Shown: positions 46,950 to 58,469 of the stretch, piece after piece
How the letters are laid out: the number at the start of each line of letters is the position of its first letter
How positions within the stretch are numbered: position 1 is the first letter of the stretch
NCBI GenBank assembly: GCA_027627225.1
Contig: JAPFQT010000086.1
Span: 1 to 64,000, forward strand
DNA: 64,000 nucleotides
From: Congeria kusceri
Taxonomy: Eukaryota > Mollusca > Bivalvia > Myida > Dreissenidae
Reading direction: 5' to 3'
Position numbers and translations under genes: made by a program
The notes under the pieces: generated by a model
The model's database searches: none
Told to the model about the DNA's origin: nothing
Seen by the model: the letters and a program-made list of their open reading frames with translations, nothing else

Positions 46950-47610
46950 CGTCTATAGGAGCGTGCTTTTTACATTTGAAACGACGTAAGTATTCCGGAA
47001 TGACGTCACTTTTTCATTTACGTTTTTGGAGCGTTTGGTTGCTTAAAAATTGTTATTTTTACATGAACACATATTGAATTGCGGCATGTTTGCTGGATTG
47101 AAGTTGCAATAGCAACCACAACAGACAAGAGTTTTTGTTATCATCTGCGAAATTAAAATGCTTAAACTCTTCATACGTTGTTTTTGTTGCAAACCATATA
47201 TAATCATAATTCGTAAAATATAAAAGAAATATTGCAATTGCCCACGATGTTCTGGATTGCCCTTATATATATTCTCAATGCGGCTAATTTACGAACACGG
47301 ATACCTAGGTATGAACATTTGAACACATGTGGACTGGTTTCCTACGAATTCTGCTGAAGCTGCCTGGTGCCTGTGTGCGTTGATTGCGTATCATTTCCCA
47401 TTCATTGCAACTGTCGACTTAATCCATTCGGGACTGTTATGTTTATTGTAAATAATGATTGTTCAGACTAACGAATTGGTTAATTTTGTCTGTAGCTATT
47501 TACGTTAAGCTCGTTTCCTTTGAGCAACTGTCTGGCGCGTTTCACAAAACTTGAAAGCTGGGACGCTTTCGTTATTACGGAATTCGTATTGTTTCTCTGA
47601 AAAAACATTG
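46950..47610. other. AT-rich DNA, nothing recognised
   Basis: No coding or repeat signal beyond what flanks it. Confidence 0.3.
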
Positions 47611-47614
47611 TGTG

Positions 47615-48100
47615 AATGTGATGAGTAGTTGTGATACATGGTTGAAACGCGTGTATGTGACGCATGGTTGTGTTGCATGTATGTGACACGTGGTTGTGAT
47701 ACATGGTTGTAACGCGCGGATGTGACGCATGGTTATATTGCATGTATGTGACATGTGGTTGTGATAAATGATTATAACGCGCGGATGTGACGCACGGATG
47801 TATTGCGTGTATGTGACATGTGGTTGTGTTGCGTTTATGTGACTCATGGTTGTGTTGCGTGTATGTGACGCATGGTTATGGTGCGTGTATGTGACGCGTG
47901 GTTATGGTGCATGGATGTGACGTGTGGTTGTGTTGCGTGGATGTGCCGCGTGGTTGTGTTGCGTAGATGGACGTGAGGTTATAGTGCGTGTATGTGACCC
48001 GTGATTATGGTGTGTGTATGTGGCCCATGGTTATGGTGCATGCATGTGACGTGTGGTTATGTTGCGTGTATGTGACGCTTGGTTATGCTGCATGTACGTG
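47615..48100 (+). repeat. 26-bp minisatellite
   Basis: Units of the form gtgacgcatggttatggtgc + gtgtat (26 bp), with variants in which wording alternates between ttgtgttgc, ttatggtgc and ttgtgataca. About 18 copies. Open frames on the minus strand (His/Thr-rich) are by-products of a period that is not a multiple of three. Confidence 0.8.
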
Positions 48101-48109
48101 ATAATAAGA

Positions 48110-50080
48110 AGTCGCGCGAGAGCGCCTTTAAAGTTTGTAATAAGGGAATGTATACTACCTGTACATTGTTACAAAATCTCCGAATGGGAATGCACGAGTT
48201 TTTACAGGACAGCAATCGTTAAAGTAACGGAACAATAGTTTCATGTACGCCTTGTGTAGTGTAAACACACAATTATAGGTAAGAATTCAAGTGTTTTGGA
48301 CAGTGTATATATAGATGTTGGGTAATTCTGACAGTACAATGTGGACATTTCGTAAATCTGGAATTTTAACGTATAGTGGAATTTAATTTTATAAATTTGT
48401 TCAGAACATGTTCAAAATGCAAATGACTTTTTGGCCTTACGGCGATATGTGAATATTTCTTTATTATTAACTGTATTATTTGTGAACATTTGTGCTCGTG
48501 AAACTTAATGAAAACGAGAACGTGTACTGTGCAATGCGGCGGCGCAAATGTCGGGAAGTTGAAGACATCAAAGATAAGTCTGTATTATTTATAATAGGAA
48601 CATAGTGTAAAAATAGAGCATCGGTTTCGCTGGAAAATATGGACTCACCTGTTATTTTTCCCAAAATTTGTGACACATACTTACTCAGTAAAATATATAT
48701 ATATTACACAAAGTGCATTACATAAATAAATATGTAAAATGTAAATAAGTATTGTCGGAAAAACTGTGGTGTTTTTGGAGGGAAGTTTACGCTTTGTGTC
48801 TATTCATCTACGAAGTATCATGTTTTCAAAAAAGTTCTTCATGGTGTTTGAATTTTGAAACATGTGAATGAGCTAGCGTAATTGTGGTTGTGCATTTGCA
48901 ATAACATTTTGTTCGTATGCTATGTCCTCCTATTATGGCGCAAATGAGTGCTGTGTAACTTCCAGTTTGAGTAGTTATTGATTTGTTACAAGCGTGAATA
49001 TATCGGTTGTGACATAAGCAAGAAATGTACTCAAGTCAATACATTTTGACAGTTTTGTTCATCAAAAATCCATACACATCAAGGTGCACATTGTTTTATT
49101 ATTGTGTATAAAAATATTTTGTGTATATAAAGTACATTGTTGTAATTCGTGTATGTATGTGAGTGGACCACATCCTTAAACCGATGGCACTGTTGCACCA
49201 TTCGCCCTGCTCAGAAATATAGTTTATATTTTCAGTGAAAACAACAACAAGAACAACAAAACACACTAAACCGCAAAGAAGTATGTCCCTTTGATACCCT
49301 CACTAAAACAGTAATCCCAAAGAAAACAAATGCAACAGTCGCAATTATTGTTTTGGTTATTGTGGTGGATTATAGTTGTAATTAAATTATACATATACAA
49401 CAATTATGTTACAATAAACAATAACAGCAACAGCTCTTCGAATAATTTCATTTAAATAGAACATAGCATTATTTCGATTTGGAACTAAATGATTCCATAA
49501 AATAAAATGTAGTGTGTGCGATGTTAAATTATATTAATCCGGTCTTTGTTGTATTTTACCTCGGTAATCTATCCACCTGGATTTTTCGTAAATTTCACAT
49601 TCGACAAAATACAAGCGACAATAAAATCATCACGTGTCATATTGTTCGTTACTTTCAATAGCACAATCCACAGTCACATATGTGATCCTTATAGCATGCA
49701 TTGTTTCTGAAGCACGGTGTTTTGTAATCTCCCAGCTGAGTTGTCGTTCGTTGCTCTCACCATACACCTCTGCAATGGGCTCAATAACAAGAATCTTGTC
49801 AGGACGGAAAACGCACATTAAAGTTGATTTTTAGGACCACAAGCATAGAAATAAAGAATAAATGGTTTTTAAATTATCAAAACTCGAGACAAAACATAAT
49901 AATTTTGATTCTTATTATGAGAACTAGTTTCATACCCATTTACGCAGGAATCAGTTTGCATATGTAAACACAGTGATTGGATGGTATTGTTCTATGCGTT
50001 TGAATGTTATGATCATGTGACTAAAGCCACGTGCATGAGTTGGGACTCCTTTCCGAGCAGTCTACAGAGGTGAATGAAAT
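48110..50080. other. AT-rich DNA, nothing recognised
   Basis: Includes an AT dinucleotide run (48690-48705). Overlapping 62-66-codon frames on both strands at 49630-49834 could not be tied to any family. Confidence 0.35.
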
Positions 50081-50321
50081 GTAGCCGGTGTGCGAGATTG
50101 GGTGACCTTCAGCGTACAGAATGTCAGCTTCCGGTTCTTGCAAGTTGTTCTGTTGTCGCAAACATGGCCTGGCAAACGCAGGTCACCCCATCGTTCGAAC
50201 GTGGCTGTTTTGGAGCGTGTTGACGTGACACGGAATTTTTGTAGAGTACGGGAATCATGCCCTGGATTTCGTGTGGGATTGGTAAAACATGTATAGTATT
50301 ATAATGTTTTATAGCACCGCC

Positions 50322-50564
50322 TCAAGCCATCAAGGACCCACCTCCACACTGGCCCCTCGTGCAAACAACATCCGGGAAACCGTTCACCTTACCCCGGCAC
50401 ACGCGCGCTCTGTTGTCATTTCCGGTTATAGTGAAGCGAGACTCGTCGGTGAAGACAACGTTGGCCCAGTCAGTCATTAAAGGTCGCATATTTCGTCTGT
50501 TTCGGGGCCCATATCCACAAAGCTCCTTAGTGAAGTCTTTTGTAAACTTCTTAAAGTCATACAC
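50322..50564 (-). pseudogene. Tc1-like transposase relic, catalytic fragment
   Basis: On the minus strand it contains WANVVFTDESRFTITG, the first catalytic Asp motif of the IS630/Tc1 group, then NRARVCR and GGGSLMA, matching the usual order before WGGI. A stop follows GGGSLMA. The second and third catalytic motifs were not identified downstream. Confidence 0.65.
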
Positions 50565-50743
50565 TTCCCTTTGTCTGTGGTTGGTTCATTTAATGTTTAT
50601 AGTATTATTGTCTTACATGCTTTAATTCTAATCAAGAATCAACATACCGATAAACATGTTATTTTACCATATTTAAAGTATAAAATACTGACTGTCACAA
50701 TAAAAGACCCTTAAAATATGGTTCAAGTTAAAACTGTCCTATG

Positions 50744-51065
50744 GAGCTTTGTAGGATAATATTTTTCACAAATGATATTTTTCTCACACCTGTGAAGAAT
50801 AGGATTTGATTTGTCACTTATTTAAGTGTGAGGAATGTAATTGGCCTGAAACGACGTATGAGTAGGATCACAGAACAATATGATTTCGTTGCGTATCACA
50901 AACTGCATGCGATTACAAACTACACAGGAAATGCGAATAATAAGGATATTATAGGATTGTGATGTTTGAAGAATACGATCTCAATTTTTACACCTGTGAA
51001 GAATGAGATCCTTTTTTCTCAGATGTTAAAAATATTATTGTGAAAAATATGGTCCTACAGAGCTG
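50744..51065. mobile_element. Short TIR element within the Tc1-like relic
   Basis: Left end GAGCTTTGTAGGATAATATT, right end AATATGGTCCTACAGAGCT. The inverted match extends about 35 bp including TTTTTCACAA. Inside are two direct copies of acacctgtgaagaat. No coding capacity. It separates the catalytic fragment from the HTH-like fragment. Confidence 0.6.
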
Positions 51066-51099
51066 TGTGGTTATGGCCCCTGACCAAGTGCATTGCACG

Positions 51100-51260
51100 G
51101 TGTCTGGACGGAAGATATCTACGTCGCAGTAAAAAGAATTTTGTGTGTTGTCCATCAGTTCTTACTGCGCTTGCTATGTCGTCTGCGACGGCCTGTTACA
51201 CTTCCGGTAGCGGAGAATTTATCACGAATTTATCACAAATCATTGTTGTCGTCCTCGACT
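51100..51260 (-). pseudogene. Possible Tc1-like N-terminal HTH fragment
   Basis: On the minus strand FSATGSVTGRRRRHSK resembles the kF..TGSv.d..R.gRP segment of Tc1/mariner DNA-binding domains. It is preceded by stops and has no start. Position upstream of the catalytic fragment on the same strand fits one broken gene. Confidence 0.4.
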
Positions 51261-51470
51261 TAAATGCCTGTGCATCTAGCTATATTATGAGGACATACTT
51301 TATTTAATTATCGCTTTGTCACGCGTTTGATTTTTATTATGTAACACAAGTAAATGGCTTGAATACCAGTAACATTCGGTAAGCATTTTATTTATAATCA
51401 GTTGGCACAAAACTGTGACAGTGGTATATTTTGATAGTTTGCCTTTTAAGTCAAGAACGTATCTAACAAG

Positions 51471-52301
51471 TTGTGCAAAGCAAATACAAATATTTAATGC
51501 AGATCATCCCCAACAATATATACTTATACAAATGCAATTTAACACCCTCAAATCTATGTGACTTTTGCTCTATGTACCCAGAATCAAATTTACATTTGTT
51601 CTGGGAATGCCAATGGACCCAAATATTTTGGACTGATGTAAAGCAGTATATACAAGAAAAACTTAGAATTGAAGAAAACATAGAACTAACTTTTACCACT
51701 ATGTCCTTTTGTAACTGCGTAACAGTAAACAAAAATGATTAATTCTGTATAAATTTTATAGTTATGTTAGCTAAATACTATATTCTCAAAAGCAAACTTG
51801 AAAAACGTGTGCCTCAAATAGCCAGTTTTCAAAATGTCCTAAATCATCGCCTCAAAATTGAAGAAATTATAGCAAAGTCAACTAATAAGAGCCAAATAGG
51901 CATCTGACGAACGTGAAAGCCCCATCCAAACATCCTAACTAATTTTTTTACCAGCTTTTCATTTATTTATAACTTCTGGTCACTGTCCAGTCACTTTTGT
52001 GAAATAATTGTTTTTTTTCCAAATACACTTTTTTATTATTATTTTTTTCCACTGGTAGAGTTAAACAAACAAAACTTTTATTTTCAAACACCCTACTTAT
52101 ATTTGATAGATTTTTTTTTTCCCTTTTCTTCATATACACCTTTTCAATTGACCTCCCTGACAAAACATTAAAACATCTTTATTTTTTCTAAACATACTTA
52201 TGTACAAGGTTTATAAATGGTGTTTTTGTATGTTCAAGTATAACAAATATGTCTATGAAAATTAATAAATTTGGAATAACAAAAAAAAAGTTGTGCAAAG
52301 C
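51471..52301 (+). mobile_element. 5'-truncated LINE (L1-like) with target-site duplications
   Basis: AAGTTGTGCAAAGC occurs at 51468-51481 and at 52288-52301, the second directly after AATAACAAAAAAAAAG. This is a target-site duplication of 12-14 bp and an A-rich tail, the marks of target-primed reverse transcription. The insert of about 806 bp encodes only the C-terminal end of a reverse-transcriptase polyprotein. Confidence 0.85.
51482..51906 (+). pseudogene. LINE polyprotein C-terminal fragment
   Basis: The frame carries CDFC...HLFWECQWTQIFW, the zinc-binding motif that follows the RT domain in L1-type elements. After one in-frame stop (TGA 51740-51742 region) the frame continues with LAKYYILKSKLEKRVP and EEIIAKSTNKSQIG and ends at about 51907, a usual L1-type C-terminus. 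RT and endonuclease domains are absent, so it is inactive. Confidence 0.75.
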
Positions 52302-52302
52302 T

Positions 52303-52880
52303 TTGTTGAAGCATTAAAGTATCATGTAGCATTCGAATTACTCAAGGTTGTCGGTCGAGACACAGACGCGGGGACTCGCCTTCAATAAATTCCATGTCTG
52401 TCTTCCTCAATTTCTTAGATAAATATGGATGCAGAAATGAATTATTATGAAGCCACCTATTTACATAATATTTTATTGTCGTGTATGTTCAATATAAAGA
52501 ATAGTCTTTATACATTTCTGTAATACTTCGTAGTGAAATACATGTATTTTGTAAAAATAATTTATATCATCATCATTGTCGTCGTCGTCCTCATCATCAT
52601 AGTCATCATCATCATCAGAGTAGCATGTATGATTCTTAATCATCACTTGGCATTGTTTTTAGTAGGACTTAAACTTTTTAGGTAACAAAGAAGTATATGT
52701 AAGTTATGTGAATATTTTTACGAACATATTAATTTGGTTATAGGCATCGAGAAACATGAAACGCTCTATTAAGCGCGAGAAGTACTTGTGATGTTGAAGG
52801 CACAATATTCTTAGCTATTTACCTGTGAAGTGCATTAATAAACTACTCTTACGTGCTTCCAGAATCAGTAGGTGGGCTTG
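52303..52880. other. AT-rich DNA with an ATC microsatellite
   Basis: A cat/cgt-type run lies at 52565-52620. Nothing else recognised. Confidence 0.5.
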
Positions 52881-52884
52881 CAAT

Positions 52885-53715
52885 CGAATGTTCGTTGATG
52901 AGCGCAACCGTGTGTCCGTCGATGAGCGCAACCGAGTGACCGTCGATGGCAAATGTGGGTCCGCCTATTAGCGCAACCCTGTTCCCGTCGATGAGCGCAA
53001 CCGTGTTTCCGTCGATGATGGCAACTGTGTGTCAGCCTATGAGCGCAACCGTGTGTCCGTCGATGAGCGCAACCGAGTGACCATCGATGATGGCAGCTGT
53101 GTGTCCGCCTATGAATGCAACCGTGTGTCTGTCGATGAGCGTTTCCGAGTGACCGTCGATAAAGGCAACCCTGTGTCCGCCTACGAGCGCAACCGTGTAT
53201 CCGTCGATGATGGCAACTGTGTGTCAGCCTATGAGCTCAACCGTGTGTCCATCGATGAGCGCAACCGAGTGACCGTCGATGATGGCAACTGTGTGTCCGC
53301 CTATGAATGCAACCGTGTGTCTGTCGATGAGCGTTTCCGAGTGACCGTCGATAAAGGCAACCCTGTGTCCGCCTACGAGCGCAACCGTGTATCCGTCGAT
53401 GATGGCAACATAATGTCCGCCAGTGAGCGCAACCGTGTATCTGTCGATGAAGGCAACCATGTGTCTGCCGATGAGCGGAACCGAATTTAGCCAATTATGG
53501 CAACTGTGTGTCGACGATTAGGGCCACCGGTGATGGCAACCGAATGACCACCGATGAGGGCAACCGTTGTCTGTGGACGAGGGCAACCGAATGACCACCG
53601 AAGATGGAAACCGTGTGTCCGCCGATGATTGCAACCGTGTGTCCGCCGATGAAGGCAACCATATGTCCGCCGATTATGGTAACCATGTGTCCGCCGATGT
53701 AGGCAAGAATATGAG
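52885..53715 (+). repeat. 24-bp minisatellite with open frames on both strands
   Basis: Units of 24 bp such as cgtgtgtccgtcgatgagcg + caac. About 34 copies. A stretch is duplicated at a 192-bp (8-unit) offset (53101 and 53293). The + frame 53029-53490 encodes 8-residue repeats of the type DERNRVSV. Frames of 78-85 codons are open on the minus strand too, because the period is a multiple of three. Coding is not supported. Confidence 0.85.
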
Positions 53716-55040
53716 TTGAAATAATGTCAGTCATTGTAAAGATATGCATTACAAATCAAATCATATCCATAGCGTTTTTTTGCGAAAGAGTTGTAAAAAA
53801 TCAAAACTATAGAAGAAAATTTTTTAATGAACATTTTATTTTAAAATTTAATCACATAATAGTATTTCGTTTGTTTTCTGCAGAACATTTCAAATGACCA
53901 AATGCTGGTCTATGTGAATTAGTTTGCGATCTGATCTGTGGCATGCATCGGTTGAGGGACTTTCCCATTTGTATTTGTTTTAATATAACAACAATACAAA
54001 TTACTGTTACATAATGTTTGTAACGTAAGTGATCTTAGCTTGGCTGCAGGTTTATTAATGTTTACATGATCAGTGTTTCGAAGACTGTTGTGTTACGTAC
54101 ATGTTACGTATTTCACAGGTTGTTCTGGTGATATTTTATTCCATTTAAAAATGTCTAAATTTTGGTGACATATGTCAACTGGCATTCAAATTTGTCAGTT
54201 ACTATAGCAGTCTTAATATTTTAGAGTATACATATACAGAAACTAATCGAATTGACATCTATTATTATTTGTTAGACTACAGCGTGTAAAACATTTTTAT
54301 GTGTTATTGTATGACGTGGAAGTACGTCCTTGACTGACTGACTGATACATTCACGTGGAAATATTATATTTTGATGAACCTGTAAGTATAACATCGATGT
54401 GAACGTGAATTTACGTGAATGTAATAACAAAATCACCTATCACAGCAATATTTGATTAATCATAATGCACGGGTCCGGGCCCGTATTGATTAAGCTACTT
54501 AATAAACATTTAAGTAAATGTCTGAACATCGTAACATTTCTAAACCATGGGGCCTTGTTTCATGTATTGTTTTCAATTTGGATTAATATCCATGTAATTT
54601 ATCCCAGTAACAACTTAAAGATGACATATGCGTTGTTTTTTAATCATAATTCATTTATAAAATTCTGATTTTCAGATAAAAACTTGCTATACCGGTAAAT
54701 GTCATTTAATTGTATTTAAAGTTGTGATCTTCCTCGGGAGCATTATGAATTCCGCCCCAGCGTCTCGAAAATTACATCATTTGTAAACCATTCGTGTCAC
54801 GGTCTACTCGTGAATTGTCGTTAAAGGTCGATGATTCTTGACCGTGTACATGTCCGCTGTGCACAAAGATATCGTGATGTTCATGTCGGGGCCTGTTTTT
54901 TTTTTGTACGTGCTTTCATTTGTTATAAAATAAAGAAATTGATGTCGCGTCACAGACGCAGGTGTGGTACTTACAAAGAATCTCTGATCATTTTTATCCT
55001 TATTCTTAAATCTGGAAAATGCCTTAACCGTATATTTAAG
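53716..55040. other. AT-rich DNA, nothing recognised
   Basis: Short frames only. A palindromic GGGTCCGGGCCC sits at 54471-54482. Confidence 0.35.
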
Positions 55041-55049
55041 AAATAATTT

Positions 55050-55300
55050 TCGATTTATCGTTGTTCATTGGCCAGTACACAACAATTTTGAGTTCTGATG
55101 CATACGAATAAAAACATGGGGTCGTGGCGTGGTTATTAGCCATGCACCATAACGACAAAGAGTTGTGTATTTGCCGATTAACAACGAGAATGCAAAAATT
55201 ATATTGACTACTTTTTGCGATGTTTATTGGGTAGTTTAACAAGGATAATTTTGTCCTTTGTCTATAGAAAATTCCGCGAGTACCATATTCATATACATGT
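55050..55300 (+). repeat. Fold-back repeat F, copy 5
   Basis: Shows tcgttgttcattggccagta, gttctgatgcatacgaat, aacgacaaagagttg, gccgattaacaacgagaatgc and gatgtttattgggtagtttaac in family order. R1 follows directly. Confidence 0.6.
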
Positions 55301-55304
55301 ACCA

Positions 55305-55645
55305 TATGTGTAAAATTTGCCTGACAAATTCATACATGTATCAATTATATTAACGTAAATTACTAGTATTTAGGTTATTCATTTATTTATCATTGGTGAA
55401 AAAATGGTATATGATTGGTTTATTCTCGGTACAGATATTAATAATGATTGAGTTTATAAATTTTGGGGCCGATACGTTTTCTTTTCATGTCCTAAAAATC
55501 TAGTGTCCGAGAAGTCTCCTTAGTATGGACCGAAAAATCTGGTGTCCGAGAAGTCACGTAATCGATCATCTTGGTCCTCTTGCATTTATATTTGGGGCAA
55601 AACATGACATCTCAATATTAATTTCAACGCCGATTGTCTTTTTAA
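55305..55645 (+). repeat. Dispersed repeat R1, copy 4
   Basis: Matches 145-475: ttgcctgacaaattcat, taggttattcatttat, gattggtttattctcgg, gtgtccgagaagtcacg, atttcaacgccgattgtc. Here the internal gtccgagaagtc block is present twice. Confidence 0.7.
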
Positions 55646-56123
55646 ATGCATTTCTTGTTTCATATGTGGCTATAAAATTGGGCGGGAGAAGATACGAAAA
55701 AACGATGTTTATATAGCTTTGGCGCATCGTGTCGACGAGCAGACGTCAAATTTTTGCGAAAATCGGAAAATAAATAACGTAGAAAATACGTGCGATTTTA
55801 GAATATTACAATGTTTTATGACGGGCTCCGGGATAGATTACTGCGTCTTATTATAAGAGTTAAAATTAGTTTTTCCTCTATATTATAGGGTAAAATTATT
55901 GAAACATAATCCGCTATCATTGTTTCATGTGTCATTTTAATTTCAAAAGCAAAAAAAAACGTCATCTAAAGAAATGCGAAGAAAATTCTACGAATTTTTT
56001 TATCTCCCCTCGTACACTATAAAGCTTCATTACATGCTAACTGTTTCATTAAAACTTAACTGTAGGAGAATTAATTTAATTGATTATGCATACAAACACA
56101 TCATTGAAGGCAACATAGCAAAA

Positions 56124-56398
56124 TATATGAGGCGTGTCGTGGGAAAACCTGGCTTAATGCATGTGCGTAAAGTGTCGTTCTGGATTAGCCTGTGCAGTCT
56201 TATCTAGGACAGGCTAATCTAGGACGACACTTTCCTCTTTTCTGGTATTTTCCATTTAAATGAAGTCTCTTCTAAATATAAATCCACTGTAGGCGAAAAG
56301 TCTCGTCCCGGATTAGCATGTGTGGATTGCACAGGCTACTGCGGGACGACACTACGCACATGCATTAAGCCCGGGTTTCCCACGACACGCCTGATATA
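56124..56398. mobile_element. Hairpin-rich TIR element (MITE), copy 2
   Basis: Left end ATATGAGGCGTGTCGTGGG...GCATGTGCGTAAAGTGTCG, right end CGACACTACGCACATGC...CCCACGACACGCCTGATAT. The internal palindromic GATTAGCCTGTGC blocks are as at 15.16 kb. The two copies are clearly the same family, inserted into ATAT-type sites. Confidence 0.85.
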
Positions 56399-56399
56399 A

Positions 56400-56990
56400 T
56401 TTTGGCATGAATAATTTCTTTTCATGTGAGTGCACATTTTATAAGGACTCGCTTTTTACATTAATTGCCCACACAAGATATTTTATGTACATGTATGACG
56501 AATTAGTTAACCTCGACCTTAAGTTGCAAATGCACAGACACGAACATTTCATAGAAATATATAAGCAAATATTTATTATAAAAAACCCAAGAAAAACTGC
56601 ACGCATCTTTGTTTTGAATTTCATCGTCTTGATGCGTCCCATTCGCCGTCGTAAGAATGGTCAAAACAGCTTTGTCAAATCACTTACTATATACAATTAA
56701 CATAATGTAAGGTGTCTATAATATCTTGTCATGAACAAACTAAATTTGGAACTGCAGCTTTGGTTCTGTGATTTAGTTTATATTTTAGAAAAAAAGCAAA
56801 ACTGTATGACGAGATCTCAGCATAATAATTTTCAGTTATATTCTGTACTGAAAGCGGACAATTTTACCGCTCAGCAGTTTTGTCAGCTATTTTATCCCAT
56901 GATTATATCTTTGGCAACTTTGGCTGCATGAACAATGCAAGGCTGCAGAGAAAACGGAACCTTGAAAAAATGTTGCTTGTACATTGTTGT
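56400..56990. other. AT-rich DNA, nothing recognised
   Basis: Frames of 66-97 codons at 56407-56700 and 56731-56931 lack family resemblance. Confidence 0.3.
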
Positions 56991-56997
56991 TGTTCTT

Positions 56998-57440
56998 TTT
57001 AGCTTTGTTATGCCCCAAGTTTCAGAGCAGGGAGGCATAATTATACTAGATTTGCCCTTGTCCGTCCGTCTGTCCGTCGGGTTTTTGTGTTTCGCGCGTA
57101 ACTCGAAAAGTATACCTGCTAGAGCGCTATGAAACTTTATAGACATATTCATCAGCATGTGAACTTGTGCACCTGGGTATTTTGGCGCAGTTTTTTCAGA
57201 CGTCAGCAGAGTTATGGCCCTTGTTAGCAAAAAGATGACATTTGTGGACTTGTGTAGCTTGTAACTCGACAAGTATGATTTATAGTTTATTGCAACTTAG
57301 TAAACATTTTCATCACCGTGTGAACTTGTGCACCTGGGTATTTTGGTGCAGTATCATCTGACATCAGCAGAGTTTTGTGACATCCAGTAGAATGTGAGTG
57401 CATGATGCGTGTCCTAAGGACGTGTCTTGTTTCAGTGACT
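56998..57440 (+). repeat. Array element with two about 160-bp monomers
   Basis: Opens TTTTTAGCTTTGTTATGCC and tccgtccgtctgtccgtcgg. It has two monomers around cagcatgtgaacttgtgcacc / tgggtattttgg and cgtcagcagagttatggccc. It ends near cctaaggacgtgtcttgttt. Confidence 0.6.
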
Positions 57441-57931
57441 AATGCTAATTATCCACAGACAGTTTTTTTTTCCAGACGTCAGATTATTCTGAGAGTGAAT
57501 ATGTATCACGAATTTACTGAATGATTACTGGGGTTGGGTATTTTGACTTTATTCATATACTTAAACAGACGTTCGCTAAAAAATTATTCTGAAATTTACA
57601 TTTTGTGAAGTGGTTTGGTTATTTTAAAGCTGCTACTTCACAGAAGATAAGACATAAATAACTGGTTGTCTGTTATGTAAATAATATGATGATCATCAAA
57701 GGCAGTCAATAAACCATGACTTTAAAGTATAATAACTATCCAGATAATAGCGGACTAAACAACTCTTAGGAAAGCTCTTCTAAAAATAGACTAGGGCTAT
57801 CCGGTGTATGCTATTTAGGGCCGTTTTTGAACATGCCAGATCAAGTTCCGATAGCTTATAAAAAAGAGAGATTATATAAAAACTTAAATAATATTATAGT
57901 ATCTAACGTTTATTGATAATCTGAGAACTTG

Positions 57932-57993
57932 CGGGGGATTCAACGCGAGTCATCGGCGTGATAGGCAGATGCTCTTACCGCGCCGCTGAAGTC
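57932..57993 (-). pseudogene. tRNA-like fragment (minus strand)
   Basis: On the minus strand CAGCGGCGCGGTAAGAGC (A-box type), TCTGCCTATCACGCCGATG (anticodon-arm-like, ATC) and GCGTTGAATCCCC (B-box type). Stem pairing is poor. A tRNA-derived SINE fragment or pseudogene. Confidence 0.4.
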
Positions 57994-58113
57994 TTTAGCA
58001 ATTTTTTGTAATTTCGGGGAGGTGTTTTGTAAACAAAGTAATTATAGATGTATGAAATGTCGTAATAAAATGTTGTGCTTCCAGTAAGTGACGTTAAATT
58101 CATTGTATTGCAG

Positions 58114-58466
58114 TCGGGGTCGTGTCTAAGGCTGAATCCGGGATAAGCACTGATGTGGGGACAGTCCCCGAATTTGTTCAGTCGGCGAATGATGAAGATG
58201 TAATTGGTCGTGGTTTTGTTATATGCCCGCCAGTTTATAGTTTGGAACGCATTACAAAAAAGAAAATATCGCTTTTAGACTGTTGGCTGAAGCCAACCCG
58301 ACTTAGTAGTTGTATTCAGAAATCGGTCTTGAGGGAACAACTTCTTTACTATGCAGGCTACGAGTCAGTAAATCGCTTCCCTTGCGGAGCTGTGAGGCTT
58401 CCTATTATTATCGATGCTACTTTAGGTTACGCATGCGCAATTAAATTCCTTCATTGTTACATATAA
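58114..58466 (+). other. Orphan reading frame, possible terminal exon
   Basis: An acceptor-like TTGTATTGCAG precedes a frame open for about 117 codons, ending TAA at 58466. The product begins VVSKAESGISTDVGTVPE and contains CPPVYSLERITKKKIS. Composition is more protein-like than that of other frames here. There is no ATG at the start and no partner exon was found upstream. I do not recognise it; it may be a gene relic or transposon debris. Confidence 0.3.
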
Positions 58467-58469
58467 AAT

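Noticed and set aside
47480..47847. His-rich frames on the minus strand
   Set aside because: Product of the 26-bp minisatellite; the frames shift with the unit length.
47615..48100. CRISPR-like array (regular short repeats)
   Set aside because: Units are contiguous without unique spacers, in clearly eukaryotic DNA.
49630..49834. Overlapping 62-66-codon frames on both strands
   Set aside because: The minus frame looks moderately protein-like but has no recognisable motif, partner exon or splice sites.
53029..53490. A repeat protein gene of 153 residues
   Set aside because: The frame follows from a 24-bp period; minus-strand frames are equally open and no signal peptide or splice support exists.
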